From: Molossus alvarezi
Lineage: Eukaryota > Chordata > Mammalia > Chiroptera > Molossidae
Assembly (NCBI GenBank): GCA_037176705.1
Contig: CM073887.1
Span: 88,050,348-88,114,347 of the forward strand
Direction of reading: 5' to 3'
DNA length: 64,000 bases
Shown here: positions 24,305 to 35,800 of the stretch, one piece after another
How positions within the stretch are numbered: position 1 is the first letter of the stretch
How the letters are laid out: every line of letters begins with the position of its first letter
Program-made: the position numbers and the translations under genes
Notes under the pieces: generated by a model
Told to the model about the DNA's origin: nothing
The model's database searches: none
What the model saw: the letters and a program-made list of their open reading frames with translations, nothing else

Positions 24305-25573
24305 GACGGCCCTGGTTCTGCGACTCCGGTCACCCTCGCCAAGCCCAGGGTCACGCTCCAGGTAGCGGGTAAGTCTATTTCCTTCTTAATAGACACGGGG
24401 GCTACCTACTCTGTCCTCCCCTCCCATTCGGGCCTCACTTTTCCTTCCCAGGTCTCGGTTATGGGAATTGATGGGCTCCCTACAACCCCCAAACGAACGG
24501 CCCTACTTAACTGCATCTTCGAAGGCCACCCGTTCTCCCATTCCTTTTCAGTAATGCCTGCCTGCCCAGCTCCACTCTTGGGGAGAGATATCTTATCTAA
24601 ACTCCATACTACCATCTCTTTCCTCCCCCAGCAGCCGCATCTAACAGCTTTACTCTCTGGCCCTACCCAGGCTACTGCCTCAGCTTCCGCGGTCCAGCTC
24701 TTACCGGCAGTCCACCCTGGGGTCTGGGACACAAACACCCCCTCGGTTGCCTCACATCACGCCCCCATCCTCATCAAATTAAAAAACCCATCATCTTACC
24801 CCAATCGCCCCCAATTTCCCATCTCTCAGGCTCACCGACTAGGACTCCACCCCATTATATCTAAACTCAGAAGCCAGGGCCTCCTCATTCCTACCAACTC
24901 CCTCTGTAATTCCCCCATTCTGCCTGTTAAGAAACCCTCGAGGCAGTACCGCCTTGTCCAAGACCTTCGCATAATTAATTCAGCGGTCATACCCATCTCC
25001 CCTGTAGTCCCAAACCCCTACACCCTCCTCTCTCATATTCGCCCCCATACTACTCATTTCTCGGTTCTTGACCTAAAGGATGCTTTCTTTACCATCCCGC
25101 TACATCCTGATTCCTATTTTCTCTTTGCTTTCACCTGGGAAGATCCAGTCTCCAATATTTCCCAACAGTTAACATGGACTCCTCCCTCAAGGATTCCGAG
25201 ACAGTCCGCACCTCTTTGGTCAGGCTCTTGCTCAGGACTTAAGAGAATGTGATCTGTCCCCATCCACTCTTCTCCAATATGTAGACGATCTTCTCATCTG
25301 CTCCCCCTCTGAAGGAGATAATATCTCAGCCACCACCGCTCTCCTCAATTTTTTTACACCAAGGGTTACCGGGTGTCTGCACAGAAAGCCCAGATCGCGA
25401 CTCCCTCGGTGACCTATTTAGGGCTCCTTGTCACTCCGACACACCGGGCAGTCACCTCCGACAGGTTGCAGGCCCTTAGGGACTTACAACCCCTGACCTC
25501 AGCAATGGACATTTAGTCCTTTCTTGGGCTTATGGGGTTCTTCAGGCACTGGATCCCCAATTTTGCCCTCCTA
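24305..25573 (+). pseudogene. ERV pro-pol remnant (protease and partial reverse transcriptase)
   Basis: The frame continues directly from the gag UGA, the arrangement used for stop-codon readthrough in gamma-like viruses. The aspartic protease shows the LIDTGA active site at 24386-24403 and a later LLGRDIL block. RT follows with YRLVQDLRIIN, the FSVLDLKDAF box (first catalytic aspartate) and, after a frameshift near 25185, the YVDD catalytic motif at 25278-25289. More frame damage lies around 25350, and a stop interrupts the region near 25515. The coding similarity stops after a GFFRHW-type segment at the end of the RT region. RNase H, integrase and env are absent. The longest open piece, 24461-25252, is part of this ruin and is not a host gene. 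Confidence 0.9.
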
Positions 25574-25597
25574 GCCAGACCCCCAGGCCATCGGACA
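25574..25597 (-). repeat. Inverted copy of the ERV U3 start at its right end
   Basis: These 24 bases are the exact reverse complement of the LTR start at 22742-22765. They replace the U5 end a provirus should have. The first eight to ten bases (GCCAGACCC) also fit the pol reading frame, so the joint lies in microhomology. The SINE sequence resumes at the next base. Confidence 0.95.
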
Positions 25598-25679
25598 CCT
25601 AGGTTGTTGAGTTCAATCCCATCAGGGCAAATATGGGAGACAACAGATCAGTATTTCTCTCTCACATCGATGTCTGTCC

Positions 25680-25722
<43 letters not shown>

Positions 25723-25772
25723 GGAAAAAAAATCCTTTGGTGAGGATTCAAAAAATAATAAATAAATAAAAC
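25598..25772 (+). mobile_element. Ves-type SINE, right part split by the ERV
   Basis: It resumes with CCTAGGTTGTTGAG, followed by the CT and CTGT runs and the GGTGAGGATT tail. It joins 22652-22741 in phase with the SINE consensus. Confidence 0.9.
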
Positions 25773-25869
25773 CAGAGAATAGGGTGCAGGCCTAAGACTG
25801 CTATCCTTATAAAGGCCTGTCAGTCCTTTATGGTCAGTCCTCCCGGGAAGACATTTTTCCACTGTGAGG

Positions 25870-26025
25870 GGGGACAACATTAATTGGTTGCCTCCCGCAC
25901 ACACTCTGACTGTGGCCCGGGGTCTAATCTGCAACCCAGGCACATGCCCTTGACCAGAAATCGAACCCTCAACCCTTCAGGTCCACGGACCGATGCTCTA
26001 ACCACTGAGCCAAGTCAGCCAGGGC
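25870..26025 (-). mobile_element. SINE fragment
   Basis: Reverse orientation. Only the head half is clear, ending CCAGCCAGGGC-like at 26025; no CT-rich tail is seen. Confidence 0.8.
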
Positions 26026-26029
26026 AAAA

Positions 26030-26765
26030 GGCCTGCATAAAGACTGACCTTTGCCGGGCATCTGGGAACCTGACTAGTAAACAGTTCCTTATGCTGATAT
26101 GAAACTTTCCCTAAGTCATTAAGTGTGGCTTACTATGACTTAACTGTACAAACAATGTGATTTACACTGAATATGTTTTTCTTCTGGAAGTCAGGATTTG
26201 GGTACATGCTTGTCAGTGACCAATCCCCAATAAAAATTTGGACATTATCTGACGGTCCCTTTATAATAATAGCACATCGTTGCTGGAAGATTTAATTTTT
26301 TTTATCCTCATCCGAGGACATTTTTACATTTATCTTCAGATAGAGCAAGAGGCAGAGAGAGAGAAACAACTTTGTGAGAGAGACACATCGAGTGGCTGCC
26401 ACCCACACGACCCCAACCGGGGCCGGAGACAATCTACAACCCAGGTACGTGCCCTTAGCGGGAACCAAACTCGAACTCTCTGGTCCACAGGCTGACACTC
26501 TAACTGCTGAGCTAAACCAGCCAGGGCATTGCTGAAGGATTTAAATCCTGTGTGAATCCACTGGGAAAGGACACCTGAAAGTTTGCACCTGGATTCCTCT
26601 GAACCTTGCTCCATGGGCCTTTCCTTTGCTAATATGTATAAGCTTTGTATTCTTTCACAGTAATAAATTTCAGCTCTGAACATGGCTATAGATGCTGAGT
26701 CCTGTGAGTTTTTCCAATGAATCACCAAACCTGAGGGTGGTCATGGGCCCTCTTCCCCAACACAA
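26030..26765 (+). repeat. LTR-like sequence
   Basis: Contains AGTAATAAATTTCAGCTCTG (poly(A) signal) followed by GCTGAGTCCTGTGAG and a CACCAAACCTGAGGGTGGTC end, closing in CCCCAACACA. This is the style of an old mammalian ERV LTR. A SINE at 26295-26526 interrupts it. Left limit and family are uncertain. Confidence 0.5.
26295..26526 (-). mobile_element. Ves-type SINE
   Basis: Reverse orientation with CATTGCTGAAGGATTTA-type TSD at 26278-26294 and 26527-26543. It interrupts an LTR-like sequence. Confidence 0.9.
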
Positions 26766-27386
26766 TAAAGAAAATATATTCACAGAATACATATATTGTC
26801 TGTCTGGAATGGAAATAGAGCTTGCGTACAAAAACAGAAGTGGTCCTCCATGCCAGTGTTATTAAAGAACAAAATCAAAACAAAAATATTTCTGTTCAGT
26901 TGTGGAATAAATAACTTTCCATGCTAATCTGTCCACTCAGTTATACAAGCACTCTAGTTAATTCGTTTTAGTATAGATGCCTTCCGGCTGAGCTGGATCC
27001 TCTGCAGCCTGATATATCAATGCTTCCTTTACCACCAACCCCATTTGCCCAGATCCCATACTCTAGATATACTGTTGGATATTTTCCAGTCCTGAATCCC
27101 CCCCACACACACACATTCCCCTCACCATAATATTGCTTCTCAACTAAAGGGCCTTGCTATAGGAAAACAAACATTTTACAGTGGTCTAATGAACCACTCC
27201 TATTGCCTGACAAACCTATAATTTATCTCTTACTTATTATCTCACATGTCCCACATTTAGCCCTATCGTTGCTATCAGACACCATTTAAGGCTTCATCAT
27301 TGTATCCTAAAATCTCTACACGCATTTATATTGAAAACCAAAGCAGGACTGGTTAAGACTGAACTGTTTCCCTAGAGTCTGCTTTC
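26766..27386. other. Intronic DNA, nothing recognised
   Basis: No coding or repeat signal beyond a short CA run at 27106-27115. Confidence 0.45.
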
Positions 27387-27404
27387 TCCCTTCCTTCCCT
27401 TTTT

Positions 27405-27657
27405 ATTTATTTATTTTTAAATTCTCACTCAAGGAATATTTTTCCATTTATCTTCAGATAGAGTGGAAGGGGAGATGAGGAGGGCGGGGGAGAATACATC
27501 AATGTGAGAAAAACACATCAACTGGTTGCCTCCCACACAACTCCAACCAGGGCCAAGGACAAACTGCAACCAAGGTATGTGCCCTTGACCAGAATCAAAC
27601 CCAAGACTCTTTGATCCACAGGCTGATGCTCTAACCACTGAGAAAAGTCGGCTGGGG
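27405..27657 (-). mobile_element. Ves-type SINE
   Basis: Reverse orientation, flanked by CTCCCTTCCTTCC at about 27387-27399 and 27658-27670. Confidence 0.88.
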
Positions 27658-27674
27658 CTCCCTTCCTTCCTTTT

Positions 27675-28374
27675 AATAAGAGAACTACCAGAGCTTTCAT
27701 GGGCACCTAGCCAGAGAGTACATTACCCAGCTTCTCTTGCATCAGTGTGGCCATATTACTAGAGGTGTGTGCAACTTCTAGGTCATCTTGTTAAGTAGAC
27801 AGCTTTTCCTTCTTCTCTCATTACCCCTTTCCTGATAGCTGAGAAACACCAATAACTAATGCGGCCTCTTTCATCTCAGAAAGAAAAGCCAGACACAGAG
27901 CTGTCCTAGAGGACCTATCAGTTTGGATCACTAGATGACATCATGCAACAGCACTGTCTCCCTGCCAAGAACTACCTACCATTTTTTATTTATTTTTTTA
28001 CTATTACATAAGAAATAGTTTTATCTTATTTTACTGTACCTTGCAGTTTCTGTTACAAAGTTTAGCCTGTGTCCTGATAGTTATATCAGTCTTGGCAAGT
28101 TGTTTTCCCTTTCTGAGGTCAGAGCCCTAGAAGACCACTTCCAACTCTGAGTTGATGAATGGTATACCCTGCCCCATGATTTTTGTCAAACCTGACCTTT
28201 TATTAGCAGTGCAATGTACAGGGTAAACTATGGTGCTATATTTCAGAAGTATAAACTTACAGAGTAAGTTTCACACTTATAACCAAGCACTTTAATACGA
28301 AATAGTCTTAGGATGCTTAATACAAACTTAAGACTTTTAAACACATAGATTCACATAAACATACTTTATGGGAA
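27675..28374. other. Intronic DNA, probable old repeat at the left
   Basis: ACCCAGCTTCTCTTGCATCAG and GTGTGCAACTTCTAGGTCATC look like a widespread old mammalian repeat whose family I cannot name. The rest is featureless. Confidence 0.4.
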
Positions 28375-28830
28375 GGAGTATAGCACAGTAATTAAGTAGT
28401 TTTAAAAGCAGGAAAACCAAGGTACAAGTCCCAGTTCTGTCATTTATTAGCTGTGCTGGTAAATACTACACCTGTTTTTCGTTTTTAAACTTTTTTTTCT
28501 TTATTGATTTTAGAGAAAGATGAAAGAAGAGGGAGAGAGAGATAAAACATCGATGAGAGAGAACATCGACTGGCCACCACCTGCATGCCTCCCACTGGGG
28601 ATTTGGCCCACAACCTGGGCATGTGCCCTGACCTGGAATCAAACCAGCGACTTCTTGGTACATGGGTTCAACACTCAACCACTGAGTCACATTACCTGGG
28701 CTGCAACTGTTAATGTAAATAATAGCTATTTCATATACTTGTAAGGGTTTAGAGGAGCTTAATATGTATGAACCATTTAGTACAATGCCTGGCATGGTGT
28801 AAATATATAATAAAAGGTGGTTATTATTAA
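28375..28830 (+). mobile_element. MIR split by a SINE
   Basis: Left part with CAGTTCTGTCATTTATTAGC, right part with CAATGCCTGGCATGGTGTAA. A reverse SINE lies between. Confidence 0.8.
28481..28701 (-). mobile_element. SINE, second type, inside a MIR
   Basis: Reverse orientation with CTTTATTGATTTTAGAG at its left end. MIR sequence flanks it on both sides. Confidence 0.88.
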
Positions 28831-28863
28831 CTGATTAATTGTATTTTAAAAGGTTTAGTGCAT

Positions 28864-29116
28864 AGCCCTGGCCGGTTTGGCTCAGCGGTTAGAGCGTCGG
28901 CCTGTAGTCCGGAGAGACCCGGGTTCAGTTCCCGCTAAGGGCATGTACTTCGGTTGCAGTTTGTCCCCGACCCTGGTTGGTCGTACGGTGGCAGCCACTC
29001 GATGTGTCCCTTTCACATTGATGTTTCTCTCTCTCTATCTCTTCCTCTCTCTCCCTCCCACTCTATCTGTACAAAAAATGGAAAATGTCCTCGGGTGAGG
29101 ATAAAAAAAAAAAAAA
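28864..29116 (+). mobile_element. Ves-type SINE
   Basis: Near-consensus, TSD TTAAAAGGTTTAGTGCAT at about 28846-28863 and 29118-29135. Confidence 0.95.
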
Positions 29117-29135
29117 TTTAAAAGGTTTAGTGCAT

Positions 29136-29808
29136 AATTAAATGCAGTTCTAGGGCAGTGCTAACTATTCCTCAAAATAACCTAGTGGTAAAAATAAGAA
29201 GCCTCAACAATTTGATTTTATAACTATCCTAAGGCACCGGAGGGATGTCAAAATAAAGATGTCCCAAAGGTAGCTAAAATGTGTGCCTGGATGTACCTCT
29301 GCTAAAAGTCGGGGAGAGAGATGTAATTTTTTAAATCAGCAGCAGAGAACTGGCGGTTTCTACCATAAAAATCGTTTTTCTTTTTTCTTTCTCTCCACTT
29401 CTAAAACTATCTTCATTTATATAGATTTTTATCTATTTTTAGGTTGAGAAAATCTCAGCATTCTTGAGGACATGAAAAACTGAAGAAAATATGCAGATAA
29501 CCTAGTCGTGTCCCTTTTTTGCTAGTAGCTGCTGATAAGTTTAACTTCTAAATTCTAAAAGAAATAGAAGCAAAGTTTCAAAACCAACCGCTGTTATTTT
29601 ATACATTTAATAATCAAACTGAAGGCCATTGTTTTGAGTGGTCTGTTAATTCACAAAATGCTTCTAAACTTATGAGAATCAAGAGGTTATATAAAGAAAA
29701 CAAACATAATTCAATCATCATATTAAAGTACTTTAAATTCCCAAACAAGAAAAATTAAAATGTTTTATAATTCACTATCAGCCTAAAGTTGGGATGTTGT
29801 CTAAAATA
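29136..29808. other. Intronic DNA, nothing recognised
   Basis: AT-rich, no long ORF, no repeat family identified. Confidence 0.45.
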
Positions 29809-29823
29809 TAAAAATTGGTTTTA

Positions 29824-30089
29824 TTTATTTATTTTTTTTAAATTTTTTTTTTATCCTCACCCGAGGACATTTTTTCCATTTTTTGTACAGATAGAGTGGG
29901 AGGGAGAGGAAGAGAGAGAGAGAGAGAAACATCGACGTGAAAGGGACACATCGAGTGGCTGCCACCCGCACGACCAACCAGGGCCGGGGACAAACTGCAA
30001 CCAAGGTACGTGCCCTTAGCGGGAACCGAACCCGGGTCTCTCCGGACCGCAGGCCTATGCTCTAACTGCTGAGCCAAACCGGCCAGGGC
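29824..30089 (-). mobile_element. Ves-type SINE
   Basis: Near-consensus reverse copy, TSD TAAAAATTGGTTTTA at 29809-29823 and 30090-30104. It forms an inverted pair with the copy at 28864. Confidence 0.95.
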
Positions 30090-30194
30090 TAAAAATTGGT
30101 TTTAGAGGAATCTTTGTCCTATGGATTATTCAGAGGCAGCTTCACAAATAAGAACTATATAAGTGAATTTAGAACCACAGTGGTGATTCTACAG

Positions 30195-31180
30195 GTACAT
30201 ACAAAACAAACATTCAGAAATTTATGGCATTTTTATACACCAATGATGACGTCTCTGAAAGAGAAATAAAAAAAAAAAATCTCTTTTTACCATTGCAACA
30301 AAAATAAGATACCTAGGAATAAACTTAACCAAGGAGGTAAAAGACCTGTACTTAGAAAACTATAGAACATTGAAAAAAGAAATAGAGGAAGACACAAACA
30401 AGTGGAAATATATTCTGTGTTTATGGGTTGGAAGAATTAACATCATTAAAATGCCCACACCACCCAAAGCAATCGACAGACTCAACATAATCCCTATTAA
30501 AACACCAAGGGCATATTTCACAGATCTAGAACAAATACTCCAAATATTTTTATGGAACAAAAAAGACCCCAAATAGATACAACAATCTTGAGAAAAAAAA
30601 CAAAGTTGGAGAGATCAAATTATACTACAAAGCTATTGTTATCAAAACAGCCTGGTACTGGCATATAGAGCAATGGAACAGAACAGAGAACTGGAAATCA
30701 ACCCATACCAATATGGTCAATTAATATTTAACAAAGGAGACAAGAAAATACAATGGGGTAAAGGTTGTCTCTTCAATAAACGGTAATGAAAAAACTGGAC
30801 AGGTACATGCAAAAAAAAAATAATGAAACTACCCTACCAACTTACATACACAAAAATAAACTCAAAATGGATAAAAGACTTAAATGTACATTGTGAAACC
30901 ATAAAAATCCTAGAAGAAAACACAGGCAGTAAAATCTCAGACATTTCACTTAGTAGTATTTTTGCCAATCTCCTAGGGCAAGAGACACAAAGGGGGAAAA
31001 AAATAAACCAATGGGGCTACATCAAAATAAAAAGCTTCTGCACAGCAAAAGAAACCATCCTCAAAATGCAAAGGGAACCACTGTATGGGAAAACGTATTT
31101 GCCAATGATACACCAGATAAGGGGGTAATTTCCAAAAAGTATCAAGAAGTCATACAACTCCTATGCATTTTTAAAACAAA
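30195..31180 (+). pseudogene. L1 ORF2 3' part (degenerate)
   Basis: A 5'-truncated L1 piece. Translation at 30370-30576 gives [19 protein letters not shown] and related residues of the ORF2 region after the RT domain. Further right are GGTACTGGCATATAGAGCAA and later blocks. Frames are broken by indels and stops, and no 3'UTR is clear. Confidence 0.85.
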
Positions 31181-31184
31181 GTAA

Positions 31185-32695
31185 AACAGTCTTTATTTTC
31201 CAAATAGAGTAAAGGCAGCATTATTAGATGTGACATCTTCTGTTCTCCTAAAAGTGTAACATTGAATACGTCTTCAGTTGTAGATTTTTAAGAGCTCCAA
31301 CTTTAAGTTCAACTTTTGAAAGTCACACATCTGATGCCTAATTTTTTTTTTCATTTCATCGTTTTCTATTGTTTTCTGTAAGATCTTGGAAAATTCATTC
31401 ACAAAGCCTCTTTGTTATTTATTATGAAGGAGTAATCAGGCCAACTAATAAAGGTCACTCCCAGTATAAAACAAAGCTATCCAGATGCATAGGTCTGCAT
31501 ATTGAAGGAGGTAAGCAAGTTTGGACAGGGCTAAATATCAAGAAAAGAATACACACAATTAAAATTATCTAATAATATGATTTTAATCTTGGAGCCCTAG
31601 AATATTTAGTATATATCTGAAATTCTTTAAGAAACATAGTCATCAGATTTGAGATTCTTCCCAAGATCTCTCTGCTTGAAATGAGACTAGGAAGCTTCTA
31701 CAAGACAATACTGATAAATATTTCCTCAAGCTCTCTCTCAGCAACTACTGAGGATCACTAAATATCTTCTATTAATTTATAACTTATTAATAATGTCACA
31801 AAACCTTTATAAATTCATCTAAACAAATGAATGCTTTCAGATATGCTATATACCCTGCTTCTGAAGTAAGGTACAGAAAAATGAAACGGACTCAAGCAAG
31901 TTGCCAGTTTCTCAGAAGTTCCTAGTTTCATAGAGGTAAAAATAATTATGAACAAAGAAAGACTCTAATGCATAGTTAAACTACAGTGGAACATTAGTGT
32001 TTGTTTAGTGTCCAGTTTCCAGTTCCAAACTACTATAAATAAAATATGAGACACCAAACAAATCTACGTAATACCAACTGGTACTAGAAGACAACAGGGC
32101 TCCCCCTCCCCCCCATAGCAAATAGTTATTTTATTGTACATGCTATGTTTTCAGAAGACTGAACAATCTTTGCACTAAGCTTTTAATATTAACATGTAAA
32201 CATATTAATACATATTTAACTGAAGATTTTGGCAAGAATAAAATGTAAAACCCCAAACCATCTTTTATAAATAAATAAAACAACAGTAAGGATAAAAAAC
32301 AGTTCATTAGAATACCTATCTAATCTAGTAATTTCACATTGAATTTACCAAATACTTTAAGATAGCAGTTTGCTCTCTAGGTAAGTACAGAATTTTATGC
32401 TAGTAATTTTAATTTAGTTCTTATCATATTTAGCAAGTTGGAAAAAACTGAATTTAGTAAATGCATATAAAGTCTTTCTAGTCCCCGGCTTCTAAAACAT
32501 TGTCTCTAATTCTGAGGAATCCATTACAGAATTAGAAAGCCAGACTATATAGTTGAGATACTATTTCTTACTGCTATAAAGCCAGAGAAGAGATAGTGGT
32601 TGCCAGTAGTTAGGGGGGAGGAGAAGGGTCTGATTGCAGAGGGACAGCATGAGGGAATTCTTTGGGGCATTGAAATTATTCAGTACCAGTGGTAG
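31185..32695. other. Intronic DNA, nothing recognised
   Basis: AT-rich and unique-looking. The TCTTTATTTT at 31189 could be a minus-strand poly(A) signal, but nothing upstream supports a transcript. Confidence 0.45.
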
Positions 32696-32699
32696 AGGC

Positions 32700-33200
32700 T
32701 GTAATAATCTAGCCATGTGTTAGAACTGAAAATGAGTAGATGTATATGCATGTTCTTACCAGTTATTCACAACAGTCAAAAGGTGAAAACAGCCCAAATG
32801 ACCATCAGTGAGGGAATTCATAAACTGTGGAATATACATACAATGAAATATTATTCGACCATAAAAAGGAATGAAATACTGAAACATGCTACAATGTGGG
32901 TGAACCTTGAAAATAGTCTGCTAAGTAAAAGAAGCCAGATACTAATATATATTATATATTCTATTTATATGAAATATTTAAAACAGATAAATCCAAAGAG
33001 ACAATACAGATTGGTGGCTGCCAGGGACTAAGAGGGAAAGGAAGGAGAAGGACTTTGAAGTCATGGAAATGTTTTGAAACTAGTTATAAATAGACACATA
33101 GATAGAGGTAGTGGTTGTGTAACACTATGAATGTACTAAATGCCACTGAATTACTCACTTTAAAATGGCTAATTTTATGTCATATGAATTTCACCAAAAT
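32700..33200 (+). mobile_element. L1M 3' end
   Basis: GAAATATTATTCGACCATAAAAAGGAATGA, GGTGGCTGCCAGGGACTA and AATTTTATGTCATATGAATTTC-type blocks are the usual old L1 3' end; a CA run follows at 33223-33242. Confidence 0.85.
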
Positions 33201-33336
33201 AAATTATACACATAATGCATACACACACACACACACACACACATTATATGAAACTTCATACATAAACAACATGGTAATAATGATGATGGTGGTGGTGGTG
33301 ATACAGTTGTAATGATATGTGCTTTTAAAAACCTAG

Positions 33337-33550
33337 GGCCCAGCCAGTGTGGCTCAGTGGTTGAGCGTCAACCCATGTACCAAGAGGTCATGGGTTCGAT
33401 TCCTAGTCAGGGCACATGCTCAGGTTGTGGGCCCAATCCCCAGTGGGGAGCATGCAAGAGACGGCCAATCAATGTCCTCTCTCATTGATGTTTCTATTTC
33501 TCTCTCCCTCTCCCTTCCTCTCTCTCTCTGAAATCAATAAAGAAAAAAAA
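33337..33550 (+). mobile_element. SINE, second type
   Basis: Head CCAGCCAGTGTGGCTCAG and tail GAAATCAATAAAGAAAA. Its A-tail received the reverse Ves SINE that follows. A trace of outer TSD (AAAACCTAGG and AAAACTAGG) brackets the pair. Confidence 0.9.
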
Positions 33551-33795
33551 ATTTTTTTTTTTATCCTCATCCGAGGACATTTTTCCATTTTTTACTCAGA
33601 TAGAGCGGGAAGGAGAGAGAGTAAGAGAGAGAAACATCGATGTGAAAGGGACACATCGAGTGGCCACCACCCACACGACCCAACCAGGGCCGGGGACAAA
33701 CTGCAGCCAAGGTACGTGCCCTTAGCGGGAACCGAACCCGGGTCTCTGTGGACCGCAGGCTGACGCTCTAACCACTGAGCCAAACCGGCCAGGGC
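33551..33795 (-). mobile_element. Ves-type SINE in the tail of another SINE
   Basis: Near-consensus reverse copy. The A/T-rich repeats on both sides come from the host tail. Confidence 0.92.
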
Positions 33796-33844
33796 GGAAA
33801 AAAAAATTTTTAATAAAAATAAATAAATAAAAAACTAGGAAAGG

Positions 33845-34394
33845 CACAGCATCTGCCTTTAACATGATTAACATTTAAGGAATATGGAGAATACCTGAAA
33901 AGGTTAAACATATTCATAAAAAATACATCCCTCTGTAAAAATATAATCACAACATAAAAGGAAAAACAGATTCACATTGGACTGGCAAGTCTTGTTTGAA
34001 TGACAAAGCTTAAAAACAATTTAAGTAAACCTTTGAAATCAGTTATTGACATTTGGCTTTGACAGTTGTGTCAAGTAAATGAAAACATGGCCTCATCTAC
34101 AAAGCCCAGAAACTACTGTTGTTGTCAGAGAGGAAGACCTTGTCACAACTTTAGAAAAAAGCATCCCCTGATGGGTAACTAACTAACTGCTTCCCAAATG
34201 CCAGAGTTAAGCTATATAGCACGAGAATCATAGGACATTAAAGGTCAGAATTCATTACTTTATTTGCTCAGCAACTAACATCTTCTGTGTCATTTACTGT
34301 GCCAGCCAGAGTACTCCAAAAAACATGAACTCAAGCCCTAAACTTCAAAAATTCATAGTTTAAATTCAAGCCTGTGAAGCGAATGGAATTCTGA
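33845..34394. other. Intronic DNA, nothing recognised
   Basis: No coding or repeat signal identified. Confidence 0.45.
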
Positions 34395-35185
34395 TATAGG
34401 ACCAGTAAAAACTGGTAACAACCAATTTGGAAAATAAGGTGGCAAAAATCTAATAAAGCTCAACATATACATATCATATAACTTATAAATTCAATACAAG
34501 GTACATACTCAACAGAAATGTATGCATATCTTCCAAAAAAAACTTGTACAAAAATGTTCATAGCAGCATTATTCATTACAAGCTTAAACTCTAAGTGATC
34601 CAAATATCCATCAATACAATAGCCTGGGTAAATACACTGTGGCCTGCTCACACAATGGAATAGTATACTGCAGTAGTTCTCACCCAGGGATGATTTTGCT
34701 CCTCAGGGAACATTTGGCAATGTCTGGATACAATTAAATTGTCCAACTGCAGGGAGAGGGTGCTATTGGCATATAGTGGGTAGAGGTCAGGATTCTGATA
34801 AACATCCTTCAATAAACAGGACAGCACCCCATAACAAAGAATTATCCCATTCAAAATGTCAAAGGCTGAGTTTGAGAAATCTAGACTTCCAGCAATGAAA
34901 ATGAATTAGAACAGATTATATGGATAAATTCAAACATAAGGTTGAGCAAAAAAAGAAGCCAAAGAAGAATGCATAGATGTAATTCCACTTATACAAAGCT
35001 CAAAGTCAGGCAAAATTAATCCCTAGTATTAGAAGACAGGATAGTGAGGGACACCAGCAATGTTTTCTTGAACTGAATACTAATTTTTTGGCACTGTTGA
35101 AGTGAATAGTTAAAATGTATGCACATTTTTCTTAAGTCTGTTAGTCTTCAATAAATATTTTATTTTTTAAAAGAACTCAGGACAA
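34395..35185 (+). mobile_element. L1M 3' end split by MER20
   Basis: CATAGCAGCATTATTCATTAC, CAATGGAATAGTATACTG before the MER20 and CAGCAATGAAAATGAA after it follow the L1M order. Confidence 0.8.
34671..34883 (+). mobile_element. MER20-like hAT element
   Basis: It begins CAGTAGTTCTCACCCAGGG and continues with CATTTGGCAATGTCTGGA, GGTGCTATTGGCATATAGTGGG and ACAAAGAATTATCC, ending near GAGAAATCTA. This is the MER20 order over about 213 bp, close to full length (about 219 bp). MER20 is an old eutherian hAT-Charlie element. Confidence 0.85.
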
Positions 35186-35369
35186 AAGGAACTTTATTGT
35201 ATATAAATTTTTAAGTAAAAATATTAAATGTTTTACCACTGCAAATCAGTTTTCACTGGTAAATATCCCTCTGAAAAATTTCTCTGTTGGAGTTTGATAA
35301 TTCTAAGTCCTAGCTCCTGCCACTTACCAGTTGTATAGATCTTGAGCAAATTATATTTTTCACATTCTT

Positions 35370-35616
35370 TTTTTTTTTATCCTTACTCACAGACACTTTC
35401 ACATTTATCTTCAGATAGAGCAGGAGGGAGAGAGGAAGAAAGAAAGAGAGAGAAACATCGATGTGAGAGAGACACACTGACTGGTTGCCACCCACACGGC
35501 CCGGGTTGGGGTCGGGGACAAACTGCAACTGAGGTACGTGCCCTTAGTGGGAACCAAACCCGGGACTCTCTGGTCCACAGGCAGACGCTCTAACCGCTGA
35601 GCAAAACCAGCGAGGG
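35370..35616 (-). mobile_element. Ves-type SINE
   Basis: Reverse orientation, T-run then TCCTTACTCACAGAC, ending GCGAGGG. T-rich flanks obscure the TSD. Confidence 0.88.
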
Positions 35617-35800
35617 AATCTTTTTTTTTTTAATTATAGAAACAACAGACTTACTGTCAAGGGAATATTAACAGCAAGTTCAAAATGTGAAAAACCTCTT
35701 ACAATCATCCGCTCTCAATACACGTACAAATATACATGCTAATAGAGTTAATAACACATTTATGCAATCACCATGATATTGCATAGTACCCTGCAACTTT

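Larger units (their letters stand above)
22742..25597 (+). mobile_element. Defective class I endogenous retrovirus with U3 ends at both termini
   Basis: Layout from left: a 371-bp LTR, a tRNA-Phe primer-binding site, a long leader, a gag remnant, in-frame UGA, protease, truncated RT, then an inverted 24-bp U3 start. RNase H, integrase, env and a normal 3' LTR are absent. The element cuts a Ves SINE in two. The flanks read CTTAG on the left and CCTAG on the right, consistent with a 5-bp TSD in which the left copy has one change. The in-frame gag-stop-pro organisation, LTR style and Phe primer fit gamma-like (class I, HERV-F-type) elements. It lies antisense to FNIP1 and cannot encode a functional virus. 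Confidence 0.9.

Noticed and set aside
24461..25252. 263-codon ORF that could be a domesticated gene
   Set aside because: It is the protease and RT part of the defective ERV. The frame is damaged on its right side and there is no host-like start, exon structure or sign of constraint.
30823..31128. 101-codon ORF in the L1 piece as a gene
   Set aside because: It lies within the degenerate ORF2 3' region of an L1 and shows only L1-type text.
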